The position numbers and the translations under genes were made by a program. Under the pieces are notes generated by a model. The model did no database searches, was not told the DNA's origin, and saw nothing but the letters and a program-made list of their open reading frames with translations. DNA of 64,000 nucleotides from Apteryx mantelli (taxonomy: Eukaryota; Chordata; Aves; Apterygiformes; Apterygidae), in assembly GCF_036417845.1 (NCBI RefSeq), contig NC_089984.1, positions 2,604,001 through 2,668,000 of the forward strand, given 5' to 3'. This document shows, in pieces, positions 1 through 11,113 of this stretch (its first letter is position 1; each line of letters begins with the position of its first letter).

Positions 1-469
1 TACAGGGTCCGAGCAGGAGCAGAGAGTTTATACAGAGGTGCCTGAGCCTCTGCCATGCTGCTGCCCTGGGTGGAGATGCTCAGGCCTCTGGAAAGGCCTG
101 CGATATACCTCTCCTGAGTGAGCTGTGTATGGAGGAGGGACTGCTCCTGCTGCCTGCCCCACTGAAAAGGCGCTACAGTAGGGACAGACGGTGCTGTGGG
201 GCTGCAGCACCACCACTCCAGCCACCAGGAGGTGCTCAGGAGGCACCTGCTCTGCCAGGACCTTGCATGGGAGCAAAGGAAAGTGGCAAGAGAGCCTTCC
301 AAGTGCTGGCATCGGGGCTAATGGTTTGTTAACAGCCCACCACTCCTGCAAGGTATTAATTACTGATCTAGGGTTTCCTTTTCTCTCTCTCTCTCTCTCT
401 CTGTAGACCTTCTTAGAAAGCCCCTGGCCTGCTGGGCTCCGGAGCTGGGCTTCTTTTTTTTCCCAGGAA
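1..469. other. Upstream sequence with CT microsatellite, no gene seen
   Basis: No coding exon is recognisable. The open frames here are short and resemble no family I know. A (CT)n microsatellite lies at about 381-402, followed by pyrimidine-rich sequence up to the tRNA gene. Confidence 0.5.
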
Positions 470-542
470 GCCTGGATAGCTCAGTTGGGAGAGCATCAGA
501 CTTTTAATCTGAGGGTCCAGGGTTCAAGCCCCTGTTCAGGCG
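470..542 (+). tRNA. tRNA-Lys (anticodon UUU)
   Basis: A 73-nt cloverleaf without intron. The acceptor stem GCCTGGA pairs with TTCAGGC, with one G-T wobble. The D-loop region reads AGCTCAGTTGGGAGAGCA. The anticodon stem TCAGA/TCTGA encloses loop CTTTTAA, with anticodon TTT at 503-505. The T arm contains GGTTCAAGCC, which is also the internal B box. The discriminator base is G and CCA is not encoded, as expected for a nuclear gene. It is very close to the vertebrate tRNA-Lys-TTT sequence I remember. The downstream T tract is short (TTT), so the RNA polymerase III terminator is weak. All stems are intact and the gene looks functional. Confidence 0.95.
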
Positions 543-1409
543 ACAGCCTTCCTCTTTACTCACTGCTTTCCCCTTTGCACAACAGGTGGCACTGCCACAA
601 CTGCGGAAGGGCAGTGCGATCCTTAGAGCCATAAATAAACTCTTTGCATCCAACTCCTGTCTCCCACAAAAGAGGCAATCTCTCTCTATCCTTCCTCAAG
701 GATGAAACCAACACAAATAGCTCAGACACACATCTGCCTTTCTTCCTAGATTGCACACTGTCTCTCCTATGCAGCCTGCCGCTCACTACCTAGACTCCAG
801 CTGGCGAACTCTCCTAGGCGGAGCCTGAGAGAGTTACTCTTTTGCACAGCTCTGAGCACAAGGGTCTTCTCGTCTTTGGTGTCCTTCAGGGCTGCAGCCA
901 TTGCGACAGAGCAGTCACTTGCACTATTGCAAACCGGGAGAAGTGCCTCACCAGTTTCTAAGAGGAAAAGTTCCCTCAGGAAAGGATTGGATTAGATTTA
1001 CCACAGGAAGGCCTTGAGAAGATGAGAAAGGAGCAGCAAAAATAGATCTTGCAGGACAAGAGCCTAACAAAATCGGGAAGTCACAAACTGCTGACGTGTG
1101 GCTTCCCTCCCCATGTGCAGGGAAGGTGAGCACCCTCCCTGGGGGGTTGCATCCCAGGCCCGCCATTCACTACAGGGCATACAGATGGTGTTGGTGGGGA
1201 TGCCCATGAAGCAAGAGCCAGAGCCAGAGCCAGGCAGCATGCTGCCCTGGTACACAGCCCCCCAAACTGGCCTCCTGCTCTACCACCTCTGTTCATGTAG
1301 CTCCGTGGACACCACACCATGGAAGGGGCACAGCCTTTCCCTCCAGGCTGAGACAAAGGTGGGGACTGGGGGTGTTCCCATTTCCCTGGAGGCTGGCAGC
1401 CCAAGAAGG
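543..1409. other. No feature recognised
   Basis: Unique-looking sequence between the tRNA gene and a CR1 element. Open frames on both strands are short, overlapping and without recognisable domains. I see no repeat or RNA structure that I can name. Confidence 0.4.
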
Positions 1410-2718
1410 GCAGTGAAGGTTTGCTGCTTGATGGGGGCTCGAATCCGGGATGTTGTGGAGGGACTGCCAAAGCTTGTCTGCTCCTCTGACTATCACCCCC
1501 TGCTGCTCTTCCACGTGGGCGCCAATGATACTGCCAAGGGCAACTTGGTTGGATGTTGGACGTTGTCTACTTTGACTTCACTAAGGCTTTTGACGCTGTC
1601 TCCCATAACATCCTCATAGGCAGGTTGAAGAAGTATGGGCTGGACGAGCAGACAGTGAGGTGGATTGAGAACTGGCTGAATGGCAGAGCTCAGAAGGCTG
1701 TGATCAGCGGCGCAGAGCCTGGTTGGAGGCCTGTAGCTAGCGGTGTCCCCCAGGGGTCAACCCTGGGTCCAATCCTGTTCAACTTATCCATCAGTGACCT
1801 GGATGAAGGGACAGAGTGCACCCTCAGCAGGTGTGCTGATGATAGAAAACTGGGAGAAGTGGCTGACACACCAGAGGGCTGTGCTGCCATTCAGAGGGCC
1901 CTCGACAGGCTGGAGAGCTGGGCCAAGAGGAACCTCATGAAGTTCAAAAAGGGAAGTGCAGAGTCCCGCACCTCGGGGTCAGTTGCAACCCCATGCACCA
2001 GTACAGGCTGGGGGCTCACCTGCTGGAAAGCAGCCCTGCCGAGAAGGACCTGGGAGTGCTGGTGGACAACAAGCTGACCATGAGCCAGCAATGTGCCCCT
2101 GTGGCCAAGAAGGCCAATGGTATCCAGGGCGGCATGAGGAAGAGCATTGCCAGCAGGTCGAGGGAGGTGATCCTTCCCCTCTGCTCAGCCCTGGTGAGGC
2201 CACACCCGGAGTACTGTGTCCAGCTCTGGGCTCCCCAGTACAAGAGAGAGGTGGAGCGAGTGGAGCGAGTGGAGCGAAGGGCTACTAAGATGATTAAGGG
2301 ACTAGAGCATCTCTCATACAAGGAAAGGCTGTGAGAGCTGGGACTGCCCAGCCTGGAGAAGAGAAGACTGAGGGGGCATCTTACCAGCGCATATCAATAT
2401 CTGAAGGGAGGGTGTAAAGAGGGTGGGGCCAGCCACTTTTCAGCGCTGCCCAGTGAGAGGACAAGAGGCAACGGGCACAAACTGAAACACAGGAAGTTCC
2501 GTCTGAACCTAGGGACAAACTTCTTTACTGTGAGGGTAGCAGAGCACTGGAACAGGTTGCCCAGAGAGGTTGTGGAGTCTCCAGCCTTGGAGATATTCAA
2601 AAGCTGTCCACATAGGGTCCTGTGCAACGTGCTCGAGGTGGCTCTGCTTGAGCAGGGGGGTTGGACTAGATGATCTCCAGACGTCCCTTCCAACCTCAAC
2701 CATTCTGTGATTCTGTGA
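1410..2718 (+). mobile_element. CR1 LINE, internally deleted copy
   Basis: The element opens in the ORF1 esterase region (about 1410-1546, including the segment encoding [11 protein letters not shown]) and jumps near 1546-1553 straight into the reverse transcriptase: [16 protein letters not shown], then [14 protein letters not shown], then the degenerate catalytic box CADD, expected as FADD. The sequence then runs through the ORF2 C-terminus to a 3' end made of two ATTCTGTG units at about 2701-2718. Compared with the 4.2-kb copies elsewhere in the window, roughly 2.3 kb (end of ORF1, all of the endonuclease and the first part of RT) is missing. The frame is broken more than once, so it is inactive. 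Unlike the younger copies it has no 11-bp deletion at the GVPQGS motif. Confidence 0.85.
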
Positions 2719-5032
2719 ACTTTAGCTGGGCACATATTCTTGCAATGGCATCTTTCCTGGGACTGACCTTCACTTCATTTCCTGTTTTGCTTCAACAGAC
2801 TTGCTTTTTCTATGCAGGGCTAGTTACCATAGAGCGAAAATTACTCAAATCAGCACCAAGAAATACAGACACAGTCTTCCCTCCCGTGACTGCCCCTATC
2901 TGCCATCCTCCTTACCAACTACTGCCTGGACACAGATCTACGATTACGGACTACACCCAGGATTCATAAGCCAGCCGATCAGCTGTCAGACCACCCAGAG
3001 GTCACTTGCAATCGCCTGTGTTAAACACCGGCATTTTGTGTTGATCAAATTTTAAGAATCCACTTTGTTTTGCTAAGCAGCCGGCTGCGGAAATGAAGAC
3101 CAAGTTTTGCCAGACAGTTGCACTTTCAAACCGTCCCAAGTGGTCAGGAAAATCAGTTCAGTTCCTGAAGTGCTTTCGCTGTAGATCCCAAACAGCAGCA
3201 CCTCTGAAGTGCAAGTGCACCTGCTCTGCTGGCTTGTGGGTTAACGTGTTGCTCATGGAACAGCTAGAGATGTGACTAGTAAAGATACCACCAGGTGACG
3301 GTCAGTTACAAGCTGCAACATGCCCTTCTTGCACAGAAATCCTCCCTAAGCAAGTCACTCCAATGTTTACCCACTAATTTGCTCAGAAGCGTCATACTTG
3401 CATGCACCTGACCATTATATGGCACTAGAGAATTGTACTACATTTCTGCTCCTTAGTTCTGCTGATCTTGTTTGGCTTCCCCAAAACTTCAGAAGGAATA
3501 AGGACTCAGTTCCTTAACATGCTCATCATGCGCCCAGTCACAGACTCACAAACAGCAAACACCAAGTCCAGCACATTGTTCTAGGGATATGAGGGAAAGA
3601 AATATTGTTACTCGTATGTCAGGAAGCAATCAGTTCTCCTCATGTGCTTCTGATGTTCATGGAATACCCAGCTAAAGGCCCATCACTACTTACATAATGT
3701 AAAAATGCACAAGCATTAGCATCAGATACACCTGAAAGGTTCTAACAGACTTGTGCGGCTTCTGGTCAGCCTAGCTGAGACAGGCCACCATTTCCCTGTC
3801 CTGGGGACATGGCCAGCCTTCCACCCTCCTAAACAAGGGGGAGCATGTGCCAGCACCTCAGCTGCCCAAGATCACCGCTCAGCAGAAAACTGAGCTTAAA
3901 CTGCTAACAAAGAGAACTTCTGCTAATCCTAAAGGACGTGAGTTGGGAGGAGATGTGGGCAGATTTCCTGCGGGGCATATCTGACCTTGGGAGAGGGCTG
4001 GCACATACCGAGAGCAGTGGTTTCCAGCCCGGTGGCACATGAAGCAAATGAAAAGATGCAACACCTAGAGACTACCCAGATGCCTGCCAACAGCCGGACT
4101 CAAACACCTCTGTCCCTGACCTGGCCCAGCTGCCAACTCCCAACGCTAGAGTTCCCCAGCAACCCCAGAGAACTGCAGAGGGTCTGCAAATGTGCTATGG
4201 GATTGGTCTCGTGGCAATCGAGGTTTAGGCAGGCAAGGATCAGGCCGCACGGCCATACACCCCAGGCATCCCAACACAGCCAGCCCCAGCAGTTCCGAGA
4301 ACAACAAGATGCGTGCAGCACCGGCAAAGACCCTGGATGCAGACGGATCTGGAAGCAGGACCAACCCACTGCCAAAATCCAGTCTTTGCATAAGAAGGAA
4401 TTGCTCCTCCGCTGGGCAAGCCTAAAGGAGACTGGGGGGAAAAAAGGGGGGGGGGGAGGGGAGAGAGACTTTATTTGATAACACACCTGCCTCATCACCA
4501 TCTTACCCTGCTACTTCCACTCCTCTCAGAGTCACCACCCCATCTCAGCCCCTTAAGGTAGCTGTTTCTGACCCACAGGTTCTCTCACATGCTATCACTG
4601 AGTCCCCTCCCGTGTGCAGTACACCAGGCAGCCCAGACACCCTGTCCTTGTTCTCAGATGCACTCCCCAGTTTTGACCTGGCTGTCAGCTGAGGCAGACC
4701 AGAGAGGGGTGAGAAGGGCCTCTCTGAACACAGTCACGCAGAGGGACACAGAAGCAGCAAAAACCCCTCACAGAAATGAAGATCAAAAGAAAGGCAGTTT
4801 TGGCAGGTGCTTAGAGGAGACTGGGGACCCTCTGTGCTTGTGCCTGGGGCTCCTGCAGGCTCTCTGCACACTCTCAAAGGTTCCTAAATGCGGTGACCTC
4901 ATCAGGCGGGAGGTTACAAGGTGTCTCTGGGGCTGCTGTGGGGTGTGCAGGGCTGTCCCAGGGTCTCGGCCCTGGACAGCCACCTTTCCCTCTCATTTCA
5001 CCGGGGCTTTTCCCTAGCGCTGCCAGTGATCA
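2719..5032. other. No gene recognised; G-rich simple stretches
   Basis: No exon, RNA gene or known repeat is evident. There is a G run at about 4444-4460. Open frames on both strands are short and look like chance. The last bases, ATCA at 5029-5032, are the left copy of the apparent target duplication of the LTR that follows. Confidence 0.4.
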
Positions 5033-5588
5033 TGTTACCAAAGGCCTCAGACAAGAAGGAGTCTCAAAAGGGGGGGGGGGGGGGGGGATGGGGGAACTGT
5101 TACCAGGGGCCTCAGACAAGGATGCACCCAAGGACTGTGACTGGTACATCCTGAAGGAGTGCAGATAAACCAGCAGAAAGCAGCATAAGGAACGAGACAG
5201 CTTTCTCAAACAAAGAGATGAGCCAAGCCGAGACCATATAGGGAAAAGGAGCTCAGAGTTCATGGAAAGACACTAAGAGGCACCTCTTCAGCAACCACCA
5301 GGGACCCGCAGAGACCCCCATAGAAGTCCCCCGGAGACTCAGACCGCATGCGTAATGACTATGTAAATACGATAATTAGTTCCAGGAAATAGAATGAATA
5401 TGTATAATCATTCCGGGAAATTTAATGCATATGTATGTAAGAGAACAATATAAGCTTTGGCTAATGCACCATACGGCATGCACGTTGGGCGGAGCGATCC
5501 CCCGTGCATCCGGCGCCGTAATAAAGAGAATGCCTGCTTCTTAATACTGCATTGGTGTTGAGGAGCTTTACTCCCGATCTCGGTGACA
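5033..5588 (+). mobile_element. Solo LTR of an endogenous retrovirus (fossil)
   Basis: A 556-bp segment starts with TGTTACC, ends with GTGACA, and is flanked by the 4-bp direct repeat ATCA (5029-5032 and 5589-5592). Inside, in the expected order, are a TATA-like box (TATAAG, about 5449-5455), a polyadenylation signal AATAAA (5520-5525), and a short R/U5-like tail. The region upstream of the TATA box is U3-like and carries a G run and a short internal direct repeat of the 5' end. No internal retroviral region or second LTR is present nearby, so this is a solo LTR left after LTR-LTR recombination. The 4-bp target duplication favours a gammaretrovirus-like (ERV1) origin, although I cannot name the family. 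Clear ends suggest moderate age. Confidence 0.65.
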
Positions 5589-5599
5589 ATCATACCGGG

Positions 5600-6070
5600 A
5601 CATCTCCGCACCAGCCCGTCCCGGCACTGCCGCTCCTCACAGCCACTGCCGCCCTGGCCCCACTGCCAGTCCCCACAGCTACCGAGAGTCCCCACAGCCC
5701 CTCGCACCCCCCGCCCCCCGCCAAGGGGGACGGGCCTAGGGACAGCCCTGCCTGGTCCCCCAAGAGACGGGAAAGCCCGCCGTCCCCGGCACGCTGCGGG
5801 CTCTCCCGCGTGCGAGCAGCCCCTGTCCGCCGCGGGACACACACGCACGCTGGGCCGCCGCAGCGGGGCTGAGGGGCACCCGTGCCCGGAACTACAACTC
5901 CCGGCGTGCCGCGGGGCACAACATGGCCGCCCGGAAGCCAAAACGAGGCGCCTGCGCCTCCCGGCATGCCCCGCGGCCAACATGGCCGTCCGGCAGCCAG
6001 ACCGAGCGGACTACATCTCCCGGCATGCCGCGGAGCACAGCGCTCTCTAACGTCCCCCCTGCCGTGATGC
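5600..6070. promoter_or_regulatory. Orphan CpG-island promoter
   Basis: GC- and CpG-rich sequence begins right after the solo LTR and ends abruptly near 6070. It holds three tandem promoter modules (see next entry). No first exon of a known gene can be recognised on either strand, and the open frames across it are by-products of base composition. It may drive a noncoding RNA or a gene whose exons I could not recognise. Confidence 0.55.
5889..6035 (+). promoter_or_regulatory. Three tandem ~60-bp ZNF143/YY1-like modules
   Basis: The ZNF143 (SBS/Staf)-like core ACTACAnCTCCCGGCRTGCC occurs at 5891-5910 and 6010-6029, with a degenerate version (CCTGCGCCTCCCGGCATGCC) at 5951-5970. The spacing is 60 and 59 bp. 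The first two modules are each followed by a YY1-like site AACATGGCCGYC (5920-5931 and 5979-5990). The third module stops before its YY1 site. The ACTACAAnTCCC and AAnATGGC motifs are established vertebrate core-promoter elements; the tandem origin is inferred from spacing and similarity. Confidence 0.6.
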
Positions 6071-6930
6071 CGCTTTGTCCTTCGCGGAGGCCCCGGCCCC
6101 GGCCCTGCCCAGGGCTCCCCGTCCGGCAAGAGACCGCCTAAAGAGCTCTGGGGTGCAACCAAAGAAAAAAACCCAAACCATCAGGGCAAGCCAGGGCAAG
6201 CAGAGGGCCATGTGGCACACATGGCAACACACGCCAAGGACATGAGGACAACCCCAAACCCAAAAGACAGGCTCCTCAGTGGCACACATCAGGACAACCG
6301 GAGGGCGCTGGGGGGCACTAGGAGCACTGGGAGCGAAACCAAGGGTTGTGGGACGCACCTAAAAGCAAACTGGGGCACCCCAGAAGCCAAATGGAGGGCT
6401 CTGGGGTGCCCCAAAAGGAAAACGTGAACTCTGGAGCACCACAGAATGTGAATTGAGGGCTCCTGAGGGCAAACAGAGGGCTCTGGAGCTCACTGAAAGA
6501 GGGCTTGATACGTCCTGATAGGACCAGAAGGCTGGGGGTCACAGCAAAGGGGGCTGAAAGATGTGCCACAAGGCACATCTGTCTACATGGAGACTCCATC
6601 TTCCCGCGCCGCATGCACAAACCCCACCCTACAGGCCTGGGCGCTCTGAGGGCATCCTGAAGTACCTGAGAACAGCCCCAGAGTGCTGAGGGCAAAACCA
6701 GGGGTGGCCTGGGGACTTCACGCAGCCCTGGCAAGGCCACAGTTGCCGCCAGGATGATGGGAAAAGTTTTTGATAGCACCTAGTGCCCATGGCAACACAA
6801 GGGAAAGCCCCTCCAGCCATGTGAACAGTACTGGAGATGTTGGGGAATCCCCTTGGACCCCAAAGCAGTCCCAGAGATCCTGGGACAGGCCCCGGCACCC
6901 CTGATATCCTCTGTGTAACCTCCCTTGGAT
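6071..6930. repeat. Degenerate tandem-repeat-like sequence
   Basis: Phrases related to GAGGGCTCTGGGGTGCCCC and AAACTGGGGCACCCCAGAAG recur irregularly between about 6130 and 6500, and looser copies continue to about 6900. This looks like a decayed minisatellite. No gene was recognised. Confidence 0.35.
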
Positions 6931-8313
6931 ACTGCATGCAGGCACCCTTTTCTCTGTGTAAAGACTGCAGGAACCATGGATATGAGTGCAGAGAATACAG
7001 TGGTTGTTTATTAGTTAATGCTTATAAATGACTGCTGGGAACAGGTGTGCCACGGTGCTCAGAGCCAGTACGGTCTCTTTCGCCTTTTACTGGACTGCAG
7101 TTTGTCAATACAATGGGGAAGTGTTGACTCCTGCTGCTGCCATTGATGTGGCAAGTCACTGAGTAGCTGTCAACCTCCTGCCAATGTTTTTCCCCTCAGG
7201 GATAGGATTCGTCTCTGGTATCTGAGAGGAAAACCCCTGATCGCCCCTGTTTGGAGTTCTGCCCTCGCCCCTAGACTAGAGCCCTGCAAGACACTTTCAC
7301 AGCTCTCAGGTCATCCGCCAACTCAGCAGCCAGACTCAGTGCAATGTGGCTGCGCAGTAGCACGCTGAGACCTCAGATCAGAGCGCCTAGCTGAACATGG
7401 AGTGGCACAGGCAAAGGTTACAGACCCCAGAGAAGGATTCAGCTGTGCCACGTTAGTGTTCTGGGTTTTATCATCTATGGATTTAGACCGTGCCATTTAA
7501 CAATAAGCTGTTAACCCTGAACCCTAAGTGATAAATTGCAAATGCTGGAAGCCAGTGGTTGCTGGAGGTTTAAAATTTACGGATGTTGTTAGATGTTACA
7601 CCCTGAGCACTCATCAGTATGTGAGTAAACTGTAAACTCTGAATGATAAGTACTGAGCCCCACAAAAGAAATTATTAAACCATAACCCCTCAGTGATAAG
7701 CTCTAAACAATCAATTATAAGTGAAATCCTCAGTTTTAAACAGTAAACACCAAAGCACAGATGATCAGAGAAGCAGTGAAGAGAAACCATAGAATTTTTG
7801 CCTGCAGCTTGGAAACTTTCCCCTTCATTTGAAAGGGAAGCAGAACAGGAAGGCAGACACCAGAAATACAGGTGGCTGTCCAGGGACACTGAAGTGTCCA
7901 GAGAGACCCCGGGACTCTCTCCCAGCTACCCCGCCTGTACCTTGTCCCTTCCCAGCCACGCGCAGGCCACAGCCCACAGAGGGAGGGTTGGGGGGTCCTG
8001 GTACGGGGGGGACCTGGGGAGACAAGAGAGGTCCCTCTGCTTCCTGTGCAGGCTAAGCAGTACTCAAAAGGAAACGTGGTTTCCCCTCCCCACCCAGGCC
8101 AGCAGTGACGTATGGATACATCTCCCCACTGCACAAAGTACCCACTGCAAAGGAGTTGCTCAGAAAAGACTGTGAATCTGCCTGGGGTTGGAGGGAAGTC
8201 TGAGCCTTCAGCACGGGAAGAACAGGGCATTCCTCCGCTGACTCGAAGTGAGAAAATTTTGATCTCCCTTCAGCCGCACGATTTTCCTCCCCCCCCACCC
8301 TCAACTCTGCACT
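6931..8313. other. No feature recognised
   Basis: Includes an A+T-rich part (about 7440-7770) with loosely repeated words such as AAGTGATAA and TAAACTGTAAAC. No gene is recognisable. Confidence 0.35.
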
Positions 8314-8340
8314 ATGCAAACTCCTCTGGAGAAGCCTGCG

Positions 8341-8386
8341 ATGCTCTTCTGTCTACTGGTCTTCACCTTTGCTGCAGCCCCCAAAG
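8341..8386 (+). pseudogene. IGHV-like leader exon 1
   Basis: ATG-initiated exon encoding the hydrophobic leader MLFCLLVFTFAAAPK, followed by the splice donor GTGAGA. The exon is 46 nt, exactly the usual length of the first leader exon (L-PART1) of heavy-chain V genes, with the same phase. An in-frame upstream ATG at 8314 overlaps an octamer-like ATGCAAAC. Its partner V exon is uncertain: an acceptor at 8541 opens a short V-like remnant (next entry). Confidence 0.5.
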
Positions 8387-8541
8387 GTGAGATTCCCCCC
8401 ATTTCCTGGGAAGAGGACATGGGCATGAGCAGCCTTAGCCCTTCTGCATGGGTTTTGTGTGCTCCCCTCCCAAGGGTACATCCTCTGCCCGGGACGTGTA
8501 TCCTTCCAGATTTACTCCTGGACCTCTCTGTTTTCCTACAG

Positions 8542-8640
8542 GAAGTGTGGAGGTTGGAGGACAGAGATGTGACACTGTCCTACTGTGTCTCTGCACCTCA
8601 CTACCATGCACTGAAGAGCTGTTCACTAGCCACGGGGCTG
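8542..8640 (+). pseudogene. Possible V-exon remnant
   Basis: Follows the pyrimidine-rich acceptor TTTTCCTACAG. The first bases (GAAGTGTGGAGGTTGGAG) resemble the start of heavy-chain framework 1, and a hydrophobic-Cys segment (about 8570-8590) could be decayed framework 1. Similarity then fades, with no framework 2 or 3 seen. It could also be chance. Confidence 0.25.
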
Positions 8641-8833
8641 GGAGGGATGGGTGACCAAGCTGGCTCTGCCTCAACAGCAGCCAGGCTGAGTTCTGTCATC
8701 CCATGGTCTCTCAACCCCCAAATACCCAGAGCACCACTCAGCCCTGCCCTGTCCTGCTGTGGATGGGAATGAGGGGAGCCAGGCTGGCTCTGGGGTCAGC
8801 TCTAGCTGAGGAGAAGAAAGGGCAGAGGCAAAG

Positions 8834-8870
8834 GTGCTGTTTTATCTCCTCTTGGCAGCAACCCCAGGAG
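8834..8870 (+). pseudogene. Degenerate IGHV-like leader exon
   Basis: Encodes LFYLLLAATPGG ending in phase at a good donor (GTAAGG), like V leader exons. The normal start codon is missing: the 46-nt position reads GAG, and the only in-frame candidate is a GTG at 8834. It lies about 410 bp before the V exon at 9282, whose leader it presumably was. Confidence 0.4.
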
Positions 8871-9281
8871 GTAAGGCAGGTTCCAAAAGGGATCCCAGGA
8901 ACACAGGGCCATTTCTGTGTTCAGTTATTTCCATGCCCCACGTGCTGCCCACCCCATGCATTCCTGCTCTGCCCCATCCCGCTTATCCACATACTGGGGT
9001 CCACAGCCCATGGGGAGAGAAAGGGTGTGGGGCAGAGCGGGAGCGGGGACAGCTTTGGAGCTTTATCTTCCCACCACAGAGAGGAGAGAATGGAGTTGTG
9101 CCTCCCCAGCACTCCCCTTCCCCGCACCAAATGCTGTGCCCCAGCTGAACTGACAGTCTGTCAGTGATAGGGAGCAACCCCGACTGAGGAGCAAAACAGA
9201 TAAAAGACAGTGGTGGGGGGGCCAGTGGGCTCCCTACATCCATCCTCACGCTGCTGTGACTGTGGCCATGTGTCTTTGCAG

Positions 9282-9580
9282 AGATGAGCACTAGGTGCAG
9301 CTAGTGGAGGCTGGAGGGGGGCTGAGAATGCCCAGGGGCTCAGTGCGTCTCTCCCGCCAGGCCTCTGAATTCGAATACAAAACTTTCCAATTTCAGTTTT
9401 ACTGGCAGGTTCCTGGTGTGGGAAGAATTGAGTGGATCTCCTATATAAATCGCAGTTCTTCCATATCACAATATGGGGCTGATGTGGATGGGCAAACCAT
9501 CACTGCAGAGAACAGCTCCCAGAGCACATCTCTGGCCCTGTACACACTGTGTCCCCAGGACTCTTCTGCACAGCCTGCAG
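9282..9580 (+). pseudogene. IGHV-like pseudogene (clan III type)
   Basis: After the acceptor TGTCTTTGCAG come 11 nt of leader part 2, then framework 1 (VQLVEAGGGL, with a 1-nt loss at the first codon). Next are SVRLSRQAS (the invariant first Cys replaced by Arg), framework 2 as WQVPGVGRIEWIS, CDR2 YINRSSSIS, and a decayed framework 3 (ITAENSSQSTSLAL). The order and spacing are those of a heavy-chain V domain, closest to clan III (VH3-like) segments. The second Cys region is unrecognisable and no recombination signal is found. The missing cysteine and decayed framework 3 make it a pseudogene. Confidence 0.7.
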
Positions 9581-10306
9581 GAGCCAGGCAGAGCCCAGGC
9601 AAAATCCTCTCAGGGTCTCTGCCCACCCCAGGAACCAACATGTCCGGTGAGCTCCTGCCTCCCCTCCTCTCCCAGCTCGTCCAGTTTCCATCCCAGGGCT
9701 CCAATTCCCTCTTGCAAGGGCCAGGCAGGACCACCATGGGAAAGAGGGTTCGAAGAGAGCTGGACACTCCTGCAGGTGCAGGAGGAGGAAAAGGAGGGGT
9801 ACAGCTTGTGGGGAGGGAGTGGGGCAGGGGAGGCCTCTCTTCTGGGAGTGCTCTGGCCAAGCCAGGGCTGGCAAAGCCTGGAGAGGCCCAGGAGGGCCCC
9901 AGCTCTCTCTTGTGTTCCTTTGGGGTTTCGGGGTGTACTTGAACTGAGGTCCCACAAAGAGTGTGGATGAGCACCAGAGATGGGCCCAGTGTGCTCAGCC
10001 CAGCCCTTCCTGTGCAGGGGTTGGGACTGGTTTGTCCCCTGGGCTAGTGTTCCTAGTGCTGCTGGTGGGGTACAATGGTGCCAGAGAGGCCAGAGACTCC
10101 CTCCATCCACCTCAGGCCTTTCATCTCCAAAGGGGCAATGGCACAAAGGGAGAGGACAGACAGCAAGAGGCATTGCCAGCTAAGGGTCATAGATCCTGCC
10201 CTGCAAAGTGGGCAGAGCCCAGCCCAGCTGGGCTCTGCTCCTCTCTGCCTCCCTTGAAGTTCCTCTCCTTGCTGCCCCAAACAAGGAGGAAATGCTCCCT
10301 TAGAGT

Positions 10307-10352
10307 ATGGGGCCTTGGCTCCTGGCCTTGTCATTTGCAGTGCTGCTGGGAG
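10307..10352 (+). CDS. IGHV-like leader exon (L-PART1)
   Basis: A 46-nt exon from ATG to the donor GTAAGA, encoding MGPWLLALSFAVLLG: a basic-free but strongly hydrophobic signal peptide of the length and phase used by heavy-chain V genes. Two possible partners lie downstream: a V remnant at about 10777 (intron about 430 bp, like the preceding V gene) and an open V exon at 11114 (intron 761 bp, long for a V gene). Joined to the latter, the frame continues as LLGGALSD, which fits a signal-peptidase site before the mature domain. Confidence 0.55.
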
Positions 10353-10776
10353 GTAAGAGCTGTGAGGGGAGGGGACAGAGAGCTTGACTGAGTAGGCTTT
10401 GGCTGCCCCTGCACACCTGTCCTGCTACTGCCCAACTCTAAATGCCACCACATAAGATGAATCCTTGCATGGAAAGCGTCTTCCCTTTTAGGGTGGGGTA
10501 GGTGGGGGGTGCAATGCAGAAGAGGGAGGTTTCCTGAGATTTTTTTCTGAGAGCGGACTAAACTGGGGACATTTCCAGACAAAGCCAAGAACTGCCCCAA
10601 GGAGCTGTGCTGAGTCCCACTCTAAGCAGCCTTGGGATATTCCAGGAATGCCCATGTCCCAGTGAGGCAGAGAAGAGTCCAATGCCCCTTTTTCCTCTGA
10701 GGCTCATGTGCAACTGGCAAACCACTTGCCTATGTGTCCGTGACCAGTCTGCTCCCTTTGCTCTCTGTGCACACGG

Positions 10777-10882
10777 GTATGGGTCCAGGGGCAGCTGTTG
10801 GGGGCAACAGGAGGACTGATAGGAGCTGCGGACTCCATATGCCTCTCCTGCCAAGCTTCTGGATTCAGCTTTAAAAATAGAA
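10777..10882 (+). pseudogene. IGHV framework 1 remnant
   Basis: The DNA reads as a heavy-chain framework 1: QLLGATGGL, then SICLSCQASGFSFKN with the conserved Cys. The similarity stops near 10882, shortly before CDR1. The expected acceptor AG is degraded (CACGG). It is a truncated V segment of the same general type as the one at 9282. Confidence 0.55.
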
Positions 10883-11113
10883 TATGAGTTGCTCAGACTC
10901 TAGTGAGTCTCCTGCCTCAGCAGCCTTTTGGGTGGTGCAAAGAAATATGGGGCTGTGGAGCCTCAGCAGGCCAATACTTCCAGTGGCAACCCTGGAAGCT
11001 AAAGGTCTCTGGCCCTGTGCGGCCCAGCCAGTCCTGGAGCAGTCCTGGTGCAGGACTGAATGCTGCACCCATGAGCTTTCCCATATCCGCTCAAAACTCA
11101 CGTGTCTTTCCAG

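Noticed and set aside
5408-6162. Long GC-rich frames across the CpG island (190-aa class)
   Set aside because: Open on both strands because of base composition; no domain, and they cross the LTR boundary and promoter modules.
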